NCBI GenBank assembly: GCA_025094145.1
Contig: JALLLS010000085.1
Location: forward strand, 1-64,000
DNA from: Spinellus fusiger
Taxonomy: Eukaryota; Mucoromycota; Mucoromycetes; Mucorales; Phycomycetaceae
Direction of reading: 5' to 3'
Length of the DNA: 64,000 nucleotides
Made by a program: the position numbers and the translations under genes. Shown in pieces: positions 31,843 to 42,541 of the stretch. The stretch's first letter is position 1; the number at the start of each line of letters is the position of its first letter. Below the pieces are notes generated by a model. That model saw only the letters and a program-made list of their open reading frames with translations. It was not told the origin of the DNA and did not search any database.

Positions 31843-34022
31843 AACCACTTAAAAGGTATATGTAAAAATAAAAGCAATAAGAGCAGAGAAGAGGAAATAT
31901 CACTTCTAAACGAGAAAAATGAGGGATAAGTAAAATAAAGAATAAGACATCCGATATTGATTACCCTTGACAAAGAAAATTCCCGTGGCGATTCAAACAG
32001 GTATATGGACACAATTACAGTAACTATATTAGCAGTTATTGGCTTTATCAAACAAATTAAATGTAGATAATAGAGAGCAGGTCGGAGGAAGAGTAAAAAT
32101 TAGGTTTTTTCTTTGACAGAAGGCTCCTGTTATTCTATAGTGACGTTGGTAATCCTGCACAACATAACCACCAGTAGCCTCAGATAAAGACAATAAAGTG
32201 ACCTCTATAGATGGTAGAAGTATCCATATCCCAATAACCTTTTTGTTCTCAGATTATTTTGCTATAATAATAACTTTATGAGTTTTATAGACAAAGCATT
32301 CAAATATTTAATAAATGAAGAGAAATATCCATAATGCAATACAATAGCTTATTAGAAAATTGACTATCACCAGATACATCTATCTTGATATTGGCTACAG
32401 CCTAGTATCTCTGATTAATGCTAGCAATGAGAGTGGTGATGAAGTCTTTGAGCACTTTACTTTATTTCAGATTCAGGGTAGCCTTCAATTGTTTCTCACG
32501 AGTATAAATCTACCAACTATTGTATTTAACATTCTCTATGTAGGTTCATATATGTCTTTAGAAAGTATCATTTTGAAAAAGGAATATCACTCCAGGGTTT
32601 ATAAATGAGAGTATAAAAGCATCAGAGCAATACATATGCTTTAATACATGGATGTAAGATTGAAGTTTATTTTTCCTTTCACAACTTACAGGCTCCTAAA
32701 ATGTTCCTTACTGAAGCAGTTCTATATTAGCACATTGGTATCAAAATACTGTGTTAATTATTCAATAAATGATTTAGTATATCAGCAAGAATAAGCGTTG
32801 CAACTATCTTTAAAATTTGTGTCTTGATTTCACAAGAAATACACTCTAGTCTTCTAACAACAGCTCTGGCTTTGTTTCTCATTACTTTTTCCGTTTATAT
32901 TACTCTTTGGTACAACTTTCACAGAATCGGTATTATGTTGTTATATTTAACATAGAGCTGGTGTCAACAGCTGATGTGTTGTGTACAATAAACTCATGCA
33001 TAATGACAGCATGTAGAATATGGATGGTATACTTACTGGCTACATTAAGAATCTCTTTAAATTTAAAAACGTTAGAAGATGAGGAAGACATTAGAAGAAA
33101 AGCACACTAAGAAGCAATTGCAATCATTGATGCATATTTATTTAATTAGAAAGCACATCCGAGTTTGAATCCCCTTACCTTTTTGCTAAGTACATGTAGA
33201 TCTGTGCTTAAGAATAACTATGTGCTTTTTAATAACATTATCTCTTAATAAATAAACAGAACCTTTAGTTTATTAATCAAGAATTTAAGATCATCTAATT
33301 TTATTTACGAGTGTAATGATAGGCAGGAGTGACTATCTGTTGGCTCGGAAGTTACTGAGACGTTGATTAATATATATCGAAATAGCTAAATACATAAGAC
33401 TAGCATTCCACTGACGATATTGTGTACATATACCTTAGGATAGACCTCTATAATAAACATCGAATTTCCTTGGTATCTTTTGAATCGTATTGTGGAGCCA
33501 TGTCGCTCTAAATATCGAAACGAACAGTGCTTCCTATTCTTTCACCCCTTCTCTATCTTATCACTATCTCTTTATCCGTCCCTGTAACACTGTAGGTTAC
33601 ATACCCTCTTTTGGTCTCTGTCACTATTGTTGGTGAACACTCTTTTGTCTCCGTTATCACTCTTTCTGCTAATTCAGAAAGACTACTCCATTAAGAACAT
33701 CCCCCAATTCCCTCTTTTGTGTACGGTCTTTGTGTTGGTAGTCAATCTCTCTCGAGACCTACGTACCTCTTAGATCTTACATTGCCTTTAATTATACGAG
33801 GCTCAAGTTATACCAAAGTACAATAATTTTATAATTTTTTGTCACCTCTTGTTTGTTTGTAAACAAGCACTATTCAATTATATGTCCCAATAAGTACCTT
33901 TTGCACCTTAGTTGGTAATATTAATTTGAAAATAGAAATGTTCTATAATAAAATAATCAGAATAAGTTTAAAGGGTACTTAGCTAGGATCTAACATTTGA
34001 TCAATCCTTTTCAGATGACAAA
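31843..34022. other. AT-rich, no gene recognised
   Basis: No coding region was recognised. A pyrimidine-rich patch lies at about 33540-33780. The short frames at 32360-32608 and 32907-33110 have no family features. Confidence 0.4.
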
Positions 34023-34422
34023 AGGTTGTTGAGTTTTCTAAAGTGATTTGCACATCTGATGATCTATTGTGTCTCGAATGTTTTTTTTTTTTTTGCATAC
34101 TAGAATCAATCTGTTTGCACATTCGATTTTCAGGTCTGAATATATCATGACATAAGAGAGAAGTTTTCTACAGTCCCCTTGTTTTTTCTAAAAGTTTCCG
34201 ATAGACGTTTAGCCCTTAAGCTAACGCTTTGGTAAATCGTACCATGAATAATATTTGATCTTTAGTAAAAATAGTATGATTATAGAAAACTTCTCTCTTA
34301 TGTCATGATATATTCAGACCTGAAAATCGAATGTGCAAACAGATTGATTCTAGTATGCAAAAAAAAAAAAACATTCGAGACACAATAGATCATCAGATGT
34401 GCAAATCACTTTGGAATAACCT
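34023..34422. mobile_element. Foldback MITE with near-perfect ~130-bp arms
   Basis: The left arm (about 34033-34170) and right arm (about 34283-34420) are reverse complements. Apart from a T-run of 14 versus 13 and the outermost few bases, I saw no mismatch over ~130 bp. They are separated by ~110 bp with no ORF. The ends approximate GGTTATTCC. A transcript would fold into one long hairpin. A related copy lies at 37616-37980. Confidence 0.85.
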
Positions 34423-36150
34423 AATATAGAAATATAGATATAAAAGATCAATTGGGGTGGAACAGCTTTTTATTATTTATTTGTTATTGAATGACTACAT
34501 ATGTCAAGGCTTGCAGTACGACAGTGGAGCAATCTCAAGCATTCAATTTCTTAATAATAATGCATAGAATAGATCAAGAAACAATAACAAAAGACATTAT
34601 TAAAATACTATTTGTAATCACACAAAAAAGTTTGTTCAGAATCCAATATCTTACAATTATTGTTAATTCTTCTATTGTGTTCCTGGTGACTTTGGATATT
34701 TTAATATAATTGCTCTATAGGTGTTTAATAATACAAGGAAAAATCACTTTAAAACACGGTCAAAAATTAAAAACTCTACAGGAGATTATTATTTTTGAAA
34801 TACAGAACACTTCCAAAGTATTTAAAAGTAAACTCAAAATATGACCTTTAACATTAAACAACACCATCTTTAGATTTGATTCAAAGATATCACTGTGATG
34901 TCTTTGTATGGGTTGATATGCGGTTTTTAGAATAGTTAAATTACCTTTGAAACAAATTAAACTAACGATGATTGTGTTGACTTTTCTATACTTTTTCTTG
35001 TGCTCTCCGTAGCCCTTCTCCAGTGCTAGAATTTGAATGATCATTAAAACAAAAGACGCATGCTCATAACTCAATTAGGTTATGATAATCTATACTTTAA
35101 TAATTTAAACAAAGAGAATTCACTCAAGCCAATTAGAATACTCTTAACAATTAAAAATAGTCTATTTATTTGTAGTAAAGCTTCTTTCAACATGTGTCGG
35201 TCGTTATTTGCTTTGGAAAGGTTTTAATAAGCTATATATTACTATTCTTTAGATTTGAGTTACCATGTCAATTTACATTATTTATTAAGTGTCCTGTCAA
35301 AAGTAATAAGAGGTTCAAATTCCAAGTAACTTTTTCTACTTATATACTTCACTTTTCTATGGCTGTCTTTATGAATTCCTTAAATATTAGCCTTGAATGT
35401 TCAATAAATAAATAAAATAAGATTTTTTTAAGAATAAAGGTAGTTCAGTTGCTAAATTACTTAACACTTGGTATAGTTACTCTTATGTATTTTAAAAAGG
35501 TATTCTTGAATCTGAAATAATCAAACTCTTTTGAAAAAGTCATTTTATTCTTATTTTGTTGACTCCTTAAATTTTTCTAGTATAGTATCTACATAGTTCT
35601 ACAGTTCATTTCAAGGTTAATATCTCAGTAGATAAAGCTACTAACATTTATAATGGTACTTTCATTCTTATCATCTATTGTCATTAGCTCTTTAGCTGTT
35701 TATGATATTTTATTTTAGGAAAACTATTGCTTTTCATAATACATGTATAGGTATATGATTCCACTTATCTGCAAATAAACTCCCTTAATCAGACTATTAC
35801 ACAAAGTTTCTTATGAATATATTATAGCTTGCTAGTGTTATTATTTACCTGTTCCCATGTCAATACTGTACTGTCCTTTAGTTTAGAACAAAAATATAAA
35901 CAGCTAAATATATGGTAAACCATGTTTGTTTAATATTTAAATTTTATAATTCTTTTTTATAAATCATAATATTTCTATTATTTATGATAATCACTTATTA
36001 ACTATAGAATGTAAATGGAAACAGTTTTTTTTGTAAAGGAGACTGAGTTAGGATTTATTGTGAAAATCTAATAAGGTAATAAAAGAGAATCACTGTTTGT
36101 TTTTGTTTATATGAGTTTCAATTTTTTGTATGGATTTTTGTTTTATCAGA
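34423..36150. other. AT-rich, no gene recognised
   Basis: Very AT-rich, short frames only (for example 34491-34709, 34760-35074, 35194-35415), none with recognisable domains. Confidence 0.4.
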
Positions 36151-36396
36151 CTAGGGTTTGGAGGAGAGCGGAGCCTTTGGTGAGGGATTGACCAGATCTA
36201 CTTCAGCGTCGAACTGTTGTAGGAGTCTAGTGAAGGAAGAGAGGACAAGAGGAGAGGAGAAAGGTTGGTCCTGGAAGACATTGAGCCAGTGGTAGCGCCA
36301 GAGTGCGAGCAGGAAACATATTAGAATAATAGTGATTATGTCGTGAAGACATTTTCCATATTTGGATGGATCACTTCTTTTGGAATGAGCACTCAT
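36151..36396 (-). CDS. Possible small single-pass membrane protein
   Basis: An 81-codon ORF in a patch clearly richer in GC than its surroundings. The N-terminal ~18 residues are polar and basic (MSAHSKRSDPSKYGKC), followed by one hydrophobic helix (DIITIILICFLLALW, ~19-34). A C-terminal Pro/Ser-rich part follows (FSSPLVLSSF, NPSPKAPLSSKP). The start codon has an A-rich context. I do not recognise a family; it could also be an exon of a larger gene or chance. Confidence 0.4.
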   Translation of the reverse strand: MSAHSKRSDPSKYGKCLHDIITIILICFLLALWRYHWLNVFQDQPFSSPLVLSSFTRLLQQFDAEVDLVNPSPKAPLSSKP

Positions 36397-36439
36397 TTAT
36401 TACCAAACTAAGAAGGAGACTCTATCGAATATCAAGGGA

Positions 36440-36592
36440 TGTCGATAGTTCATAGCATTTCGATAGCTAACCCCTGAATATATACCATTAGAAAAGTATA
36501 AAATACGTAGTAATTCAATTTAATAAACAAAAGAGTTTAACTACACGTTCTACTGTTCCGTATACCTTTGGCCTAAAAACCCAAAGACGACA
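36440..36592 (+). repeat. Partial LTR-like block
   Basis: Begins TGTCGATAG and ends CAAAGACGACA, with TATAAAA and AATAAA inside; its 3' half resembles the LTR at 37265-37513. No target-site duplication was found, so it is probably truncated. Confidence 0.4.
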
Positions 36593-37264
36593 ATTATAAC
36601 TAAAGTGATTATCCACTGGAGTCAAACTATTAAACCTTATATAATATGACCTCTCTTAGCCCAAATCTGAATTTGTATCTTTTTAAGGAACTAATATTAC
36701 GAGATATAGAACTGATCTATGAGCCCCATGAAAGTACACAATATTGTGAGATGGTTATACCCACATTAGGAAAGATAGCTTAACCTTAAACAAACATAAC
36801 ATATTAAATTGCCGACCCATACATTCCCTATGCCTCAAAATTCTCTAGCAAAAGGTGTAAAGGTCTTATTCAAATCAATTAAATAAAAAGTAGTTATTTT
36901 TATCGATTATAAATTAAGTTGTTGCAACACAGAATTACCTAATTTTTCAAATTATTTAAAAGAGAAAGTTCGGCAATCAAGGATCTATCCATAAACTATC
37001 TCAATTTACTATTTTTGCTATATCATAATATCCAATACTGTATTTCCCTCTTGTAACCAATTATGTAGTGTTCATGTTATCTCATGTTTCTATATTAATT
37101 ATTTTACCATGTCTACACGATGCCTACATGGCTTAAAGTCACACACAGAGTATTAGCTTTTGCTATAAAGATTATATATTTTCTTGCACCGCAGAGATAC
37201 TCAAATAGCTCAATCTATGGTTTACTAGAAATATTTATGTTAATTTATGAAAATCCATTAGTGT

Positions 37265-37513
37265 TGTCGTGATGTCACTTTCTTTTTATGGATAATGACA
37301 TCTTTAGTGAAGAAGCCAACTGGAAAAAAAGGTGAAAAGTTGAAATCAGACTAAAGGATAGCTCTTCCTGAAGATGCAATTATTATATCATAAGTTAGCA
37401 GAAGTAGTGCGTAGAAACAGTATAAAAGAAGTACGCAAAATGAATAAAGAACAGAGTTCTACTACGCGTTTAACTGTCCGGATTTCCTTTGATACCTAAG
37501 ATCAAAGATGACA
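37265..37513 (+). repeat. Solo LTR with target-site duplication
   Basis: 249 bp starting TGTCGTGATGTCAC and ending AAAGATGACA (TG...CA ends with short inverted complementarity). GTATAAAAGAA at ~37422 and GAATAAAG at ~37441 fit promoter and polyadenylation signals inside an LTR. It is flanked by GTGT at 37261-37264 and 37514-37517 (AGTGT on both sides if one base is shared). No internal retroelement sequence is adjacent. Confidence 0.55.
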
Positions 37514-37615
37514 GTGTTCTAAAAACATAGATTTGGAGAGTATTTAGTACAGCTGTAGTTAAAAATGAGATATGTTGTGAAAGACTGATTAGAAAGGTAA
37601 AAACATCTCCACAGA

Positions 37616-37980
37616 ATTTTTTTTTTCTTTTTCCAAACAATTTATGCATTCAATCTTCAGGTTTGCGTATATCATGACATTAAAGAAATTCTTCCTATGA
37701 TCATACTATTTTTTTTTACTAAAGATCAAATTTTATTCATGGTACAATTTACCAAAGCGTTAGCTTAAGGGCTAAACGTCTATCGGAAACTTTTAGAAAA
37801 AAACAATGGTACTGTAGAAAACTTCTCTCTTATGTCATGATATATTCAGACCTGAAAATCGAATATGTAAATTAATAATTAGAGAACTCAAATCAATAAT
37901 AATGGGGGGAGGGAGGGTGTAAAAAAATACATTTGAGATGCAAAAAAAATCAGATACGCAAATCGTTTAGGAATAACCAA
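37616..37980. mobile_element. Second, decayed copy of the foldback MITE
   Basis: Carries the same loop as 34023-34422 but inverted (ACTAAAGATCAAAT...TACCAAAGCGTTAGCTTAAGG...CTATCGGAAAC), followed by the arm CTTCTCTCTTATGTCATGA and the end GGAATAACC. The left arm is diverged. Confidence 0.75.
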
Positions 37981-38143
37981 TAGTTACTTTTATTTAGCAG
38001 AATTTTGTTACCTGAGGACAAAAAAATTTCATATCAGCTAAGAACCAAACTAAGACAATCTATGTGACTGCTTGTGACACTATATGCATTTAAGACATCA
38101 ACTACACTTCATTCCACTCTTTTAATATTTAGATATAGGAACA

Positions 38144-39476
38144 ATGTATCCCATTTCCACATATTTTATGAAGTTAGCCTTAAGACCAGAGCTAGGATCT
38201 CGTGTGTTTATACGCAATATCACCCGTTCACATCTTCTGAAACAATCCTTCTCTCTTAATCGCTCTGCTATACCACTGCGTGCTCGTGCGTTTGGGCAAA
38301 ATGTGAAAATCCAGCCACTTTCACGGTCAACACACCAGACAAGTCTTCCAGATGCTTCTGACGAGAAAAAGGCTAAACGTCAATTATATGATAATTGGGT
38401 TGATCGCTTACCCGAGAAGGTGTCACCTTATTTATATTTGCTTCGATTGGATAGACCTGTGGGAAGTTGGCTTTTGTTTTGGCCATGCGGTAAGCTTTTG
38501 TGAGTATAACTAGACTATTACTCATGATTTTTCAGCTTGGAGCATTACAATGGCAGCAGCCAGTTCATCTGCTTCTATTAGCCAAACAGCATCCATGCTT
38601 GCTTTATTTGGCCTAGGAGCTGTCACGATGCGGGGTGCAGGATGTGTGATTAATGATTTTTGGGACAGAGATCTTGATAGTAAGGTAGGACCTTTGCAGT
38701 AATTATATCGACAATTACATAAGCATGTAACTTTTATTTTATATTAATATGGTCATTTATTTATTCAAATAGGTAGAAAGAACTAAAACCCGTCCCATTG
38801 CCTCGGGCGCCATTTCACCAACCAACGCCATTCTTTTTCTCGGCAGCCAAATGACTATCGGTCTTGGTATTTTAACACAGTTAAACACCTTTAGGTAAGT
38901 AGAGTGTACTTGTGCCTATTTAACACCAATAGCATATTCCTGGGTGCCTCTTGTGTTCCTATGTCAATGCTTTATCCATTATTGAAGCGTTATACCTACT
39001 GGCCACAATTAGGTCTCGGCGTTTCATATAACTGGGGTGCTTTATTAGGATGGTCTGCTATGACTGGTGAACTCAATCTGTCTGTTGCAGGTCCCCTCTA
39101 CCTAGGATCAGTGGCATGGACAATCGTCTATGACACTATTTATGCTCATCAAGACAAGAAAGATGATGTCAATATTGGTGTCAAATCAACTGCCTTATTG
39201 TTTGGTAATGATACCAACAAATGGTTGACAGGATTCTCCACAATGTTTGTCTCAATGACAGCATTGGCAGGCTATATGAATGGACAGGGATTACCATTTT
39301 ATCTATTGAGTGTCGGTGGAACAGCTGCTCATTTGGCTTGGCAGCTGAGAACAGTAAACTATGAGATGCCATCTGAATGTTGGTCAAAATTCAAGAGCAA
39401 TGTACACCTGGGTGGTATCTTGTGGTCTGGCCTTGCAGCTGACGCATTGTTAGCACACCCCTATGCACTTTCTTAA
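38144..39476 (+). CDS. COQ2: 4-hydroxybenzoate polyprenyltransferase, mitochondrial
   Basis: Four exons: 38144-38489, 38536-38684, 38773-38894 and 38933-39476, giving 386 residues. A long basic/Ser-rich N-terminus (residues 1-~85) suits mitochondrial import. The UbiA domain begins [20 protein letters not shown] and has both prenyl-diphosphate/Mg-binding Asp motifs: [19 protein letters not shown] at the exon 2/3 junction and [12 protein letters not shown] in exon 4. Several hydrophobic helices follow. It attaches the polyprenyl tail to 4-hydroxybenzoate in ubiquinone synthesis at the inner membrane. The gene stands alone between transposon-derived regions. Confidence 0.95.
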
Positions 39477-40153
39477 CACTTTCTTATGACAAGATCTTAT
39501 TTACAAATAAAAAAAAACTCAAAGAAAGATACAATTAGAGTCTTTGATATTTATATAAAAGCAAACAGAACTTCTGTAATAGAACAGCATGTTTAATAAA
39601 TGAAGAGAAATGATACTGTCATACCTCAATTACTATCCTAACATTTTTCAATTATTAAGATGTCATTGATATCAAAATCACCACAGCCACAGCCCCAGAG
39701 ATATAACTTCCATATATTGTAGCCATAAAAAGTAAACAGTTTTTATTTATTCACTCTAATAGATATTTAATTATATGTTAGTATATCATTAAATGTACAC
39801 ACATTGATGTTTATTTGAATAATAAAGATAACCAGATATCATTAAAAGGTATTTAGCTTACTATGGCTAGATGTCTTAATGTTATTTTTGTGTGCATAAA
39901 GTGTTTAAGTAGTATTTTCCATAAAAAACATACAATATTAACTTTTTTTCTATACTGTTATTTCTCATAACATCTGCCTCATATAAAAACACGAATGTAT
40001 TCAAAAACAGGACTCTAACAAGTCCATACATGCCCCCCGTTAGACTCGTCAACAGTGGTTTTTTATACTTATTTCCAGTTTCATTATCTCGAATTTAATG
40101 TTACTATCCATTGTAATTCTATATTTTAAATTATTACACTAAAGCATAAAGTA
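39477..40153. other. Intergenic, no gene seen
   Basis: AT-rich DNA between COQ2 and the LINE/Tc1 nest; no element was recognised. Confidence 0.4.
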
Positions 40154-40212
40154 CAGTTCAAAGTATTTTTATTTTTATTTTTGGGTGTTAGTTGCTATTC
40201 GCGCATTAGGTA
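40154..40212 (-). mobile_element. LINE 3'-terminal fragment, inverted
   Basis: On the minus strand this reads GCGCGAATAGCAAC, then ACACCCAAAAATAAAAATA and ACTTTGAACTGTA, the LINE family's last ~57 bp. It abuts the TA where the Tc1 element is inserted. Confidence 0.65.
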
Positions 40213-41575
40213 TACCGTGGCTTTCAATAAAACAAGGAAGATTTCAAATTCAGACAATAACTTTACCCTTGAAATTTCTTATTATTATTAAACATTCTTC
40301 ATTTATCACTTTTTCACTCTAATATATACCACATCTAACACCACTGAGCAACCCATGAGACCTCCTGGAAACAGAAAAAAAATATTGAAGACTTTACTCG
40401 TTATCTCATTGCTCACGAGGCCACTGTAAATGGGACCAGCCAGTCTGCCATTTCTGCTAGATTTGGAGTTTGTTAACAGTCTGTTTCCCGTATCGTAAAG
40501 AGATATAAGGAAAATCGTTGCTTCAAGGCCAATAAGAGTACTCGGCGCAAGCCCATTCTTGATGAGAGGGAAGAGAGAGAGGTTAGTCGCGAAGTGGCAA
40601 GGGATTCATTCTTGACAATAGCTCAGCTTCACAAGCAAATGACCACCCAAGTGTCCATGAACACTTTTAGAAAAATGATGAAGCTTGACCCGTTTTCTTG
40701 CAGGGTAGTTAAGAAAACTTCTCTCACCAATAAGCACAAGAAGTTGAGGTTTGGTTGGGTTAAGGCCCACCTCTATTGGACTGAGGAAGACTGCAAGACA
40801 GTCATCTAGTCCGATGAGTCAAAGTACCAACTGATGAGAACCAATAATCGCACCAGTGTAGTACTAAGAAAGAGGGAAGGGCTTCTCTCAAATAATGTTA
40901 ATCCCACTAGAAATTTTAGTGGCGGTAGCATGCTGGTGTGGGGTTCTTTCTCTGGTGAAGGTGTTGGAAGGTTAGTGGCTGTGAAGGGCAGTATAGACAG
41001 TAGAAGATACATTGATATATTAAAGAAGGATGGCTGCCCTGAGCTGGCTCGACTCAGGGCAATGAATCCGGAGGTGGATTATGTTCTTCAAGAGGACAAT
41101 GCCAGATGCCACAAGAGTAGAAAGTCCAGGTTGTGGAAGGCAAATGAGAGCATTGCCACTATGGAGAGGTAGCCTTCGCAAAGCCCCGACCTCAACCCCA
41201 TAGAGCATTTATGGGAAGAGCTGGATAGGGCCATCATAAAGAGAATGACCCCAACAAGTAATCTTCAAGATTTTGAGGTGCTCTTGTTGGAAGAATGGGA
41301 GAATATTCCCAAAGATACTACAGACACCCTCATTGCCAGCATGTGGCGGAGATGCAAGGCTGTCATTGAGGCCAAGGGTAAAACACCAAATATTAATGGT
41401 TTCCACCCAATAAATATGTATCTATTATCCTGTTGACCTTCTTTATACTTCATCTAATTTTGAAGTCTTTGCTGTGTGTTTACTATGTGTTTTTATGATA
41501 AAGAATAAGTATTTCCTATGACAGAAACATACCGGGACATGAAAAATCTTCCTTATTATTTTGAAGGCCACTGTA
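40213..41575 (+). mobile_element. Tc1-like element with degenerate transposase
   Basis: Ends TA-CCGTGGCTTTC on the left and GAAGGCCACTG-TA on the right form imperfect inverted repeats (shared AAGGAAGATTT further in), at TA dinucleotides as expected for Tc1/mariner. The transposase (about 40383-41436) has HTH1 (AHEATVNGTSQ), HTH2 (TTQVSMNTF), the first Asp (SDESKYQL), SMLVWGSFSGEG, the second Asp (LQEDNARCHKS), SPDLNPIEHLWEELDR and a final RRCKAVIEAKG. Stops at 40469-40471, 40807-40809 and 41169-41171 and a shift near 40380 disable it. It is otherwise the best-preserved transposase here. Confidence 0.85.
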
Positions 41576-42541
41576 TTATTGTTTGCATGGCAAGAATCCG
41601 CTGGTGACGGTAGCCCGTGGACTATGTAGACCTGTTTGGGATTCAATTCTTCTACTATCATGCACACGCAAAGAGAGACATTGTCTATTAAAATGGAGGA
41701 TTGCTTGGTTACCACTAACACCTTCAGTTCCTTGCCAATGTGGTCACCCTTCGGCTAACAGGGACCACTTTCTCACATGCACATTCGTTGACCATGAACG
41801 CTCCAAGTTCTTGTTCTTCCTAGTTCCTGCACCACCAAATGACGTTCATCCAATTGAATATCGTCTAAATCTTCTGTTACACACGGTTAAGTATTTTGTT
41901 AAATGGCGAGATCTCTGGCCCAGTTTGTTAATACTGCTGCAAGCCATTGATTGAGCCACGTCTACTCGAGACTTTAAAGTAGAGCCATCAGCTGGTAGCT
42001 TGCTCATTGAGGCTGCTGATGGGTGTATTGAGCGGGAACGCCAACGCCGCCATAGAGTGCAAAGACTCCTTCAGCAACAGACGCTGTATCCTCACTTTTC
42101 CTCCGATCTCTCTTCTACCACCCATTCCTAGCCCATTTAGCAAATCCAGAAGCTGCTATTATGGCTGCTGTATTTTTATTCTCAGGATTGTCCGAGTTGC
42201 TCTAAGTATCCCTCGTTGGATTTCGAATCACCACAGGATGACGGTTATCTTTTTGGTGTCCTGTTTCCTTTGCTGACTTTATGGCCTTTTGGATGTCTAT
42301 TCATAATTCTCATTTACAATCATTTTTTTCGTTTTTTCCTTATTTTTCCCTCATCGAGGTTTTATATTCTCTTTTCTTTCCGTCTCCTCTCTCTTTGCAT
42401 TATTTTTTTCACTTTTGTATTTGAAGTGTTTATATGTTCATTCTTATTTTTCCCAAAAGTTCTCATAGGGTGGCTAATATGCCCAATGCGTGAATAGCAA
42501 ATTACACCCAAAAATAAAAATAAAAATACTTTGAACTGTAT
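41576..42541 (+). mobile_element. LINE 3' part: end of reverse-transcriptase ORF and 3' UTR
   Basis: The frame 41583-41954 reads KERHCLLKWRIAWLPL, then PCQCGHPSANRDHFLTC. This is the C-x-C...H...C zinc-knuckle usual at the C-terminus of fungal non-LTR reverse transcriptases. The 3' UTR after 41954 has GAACGCCAACGCC and GTCCGAGTTGCTCTAAGTAT and ends AAAATACTTTGAACTGTA. The catalytic part is absent (5' truncation, normal for LINEs). Confidence 0.72.

Noticed and set aside
33160..33180. Possible tRNA T-arm (GAGTTTGAATCCC)
   Set aside because: No matching acceptor, D-arm or anticodon stem could be drawn around it.
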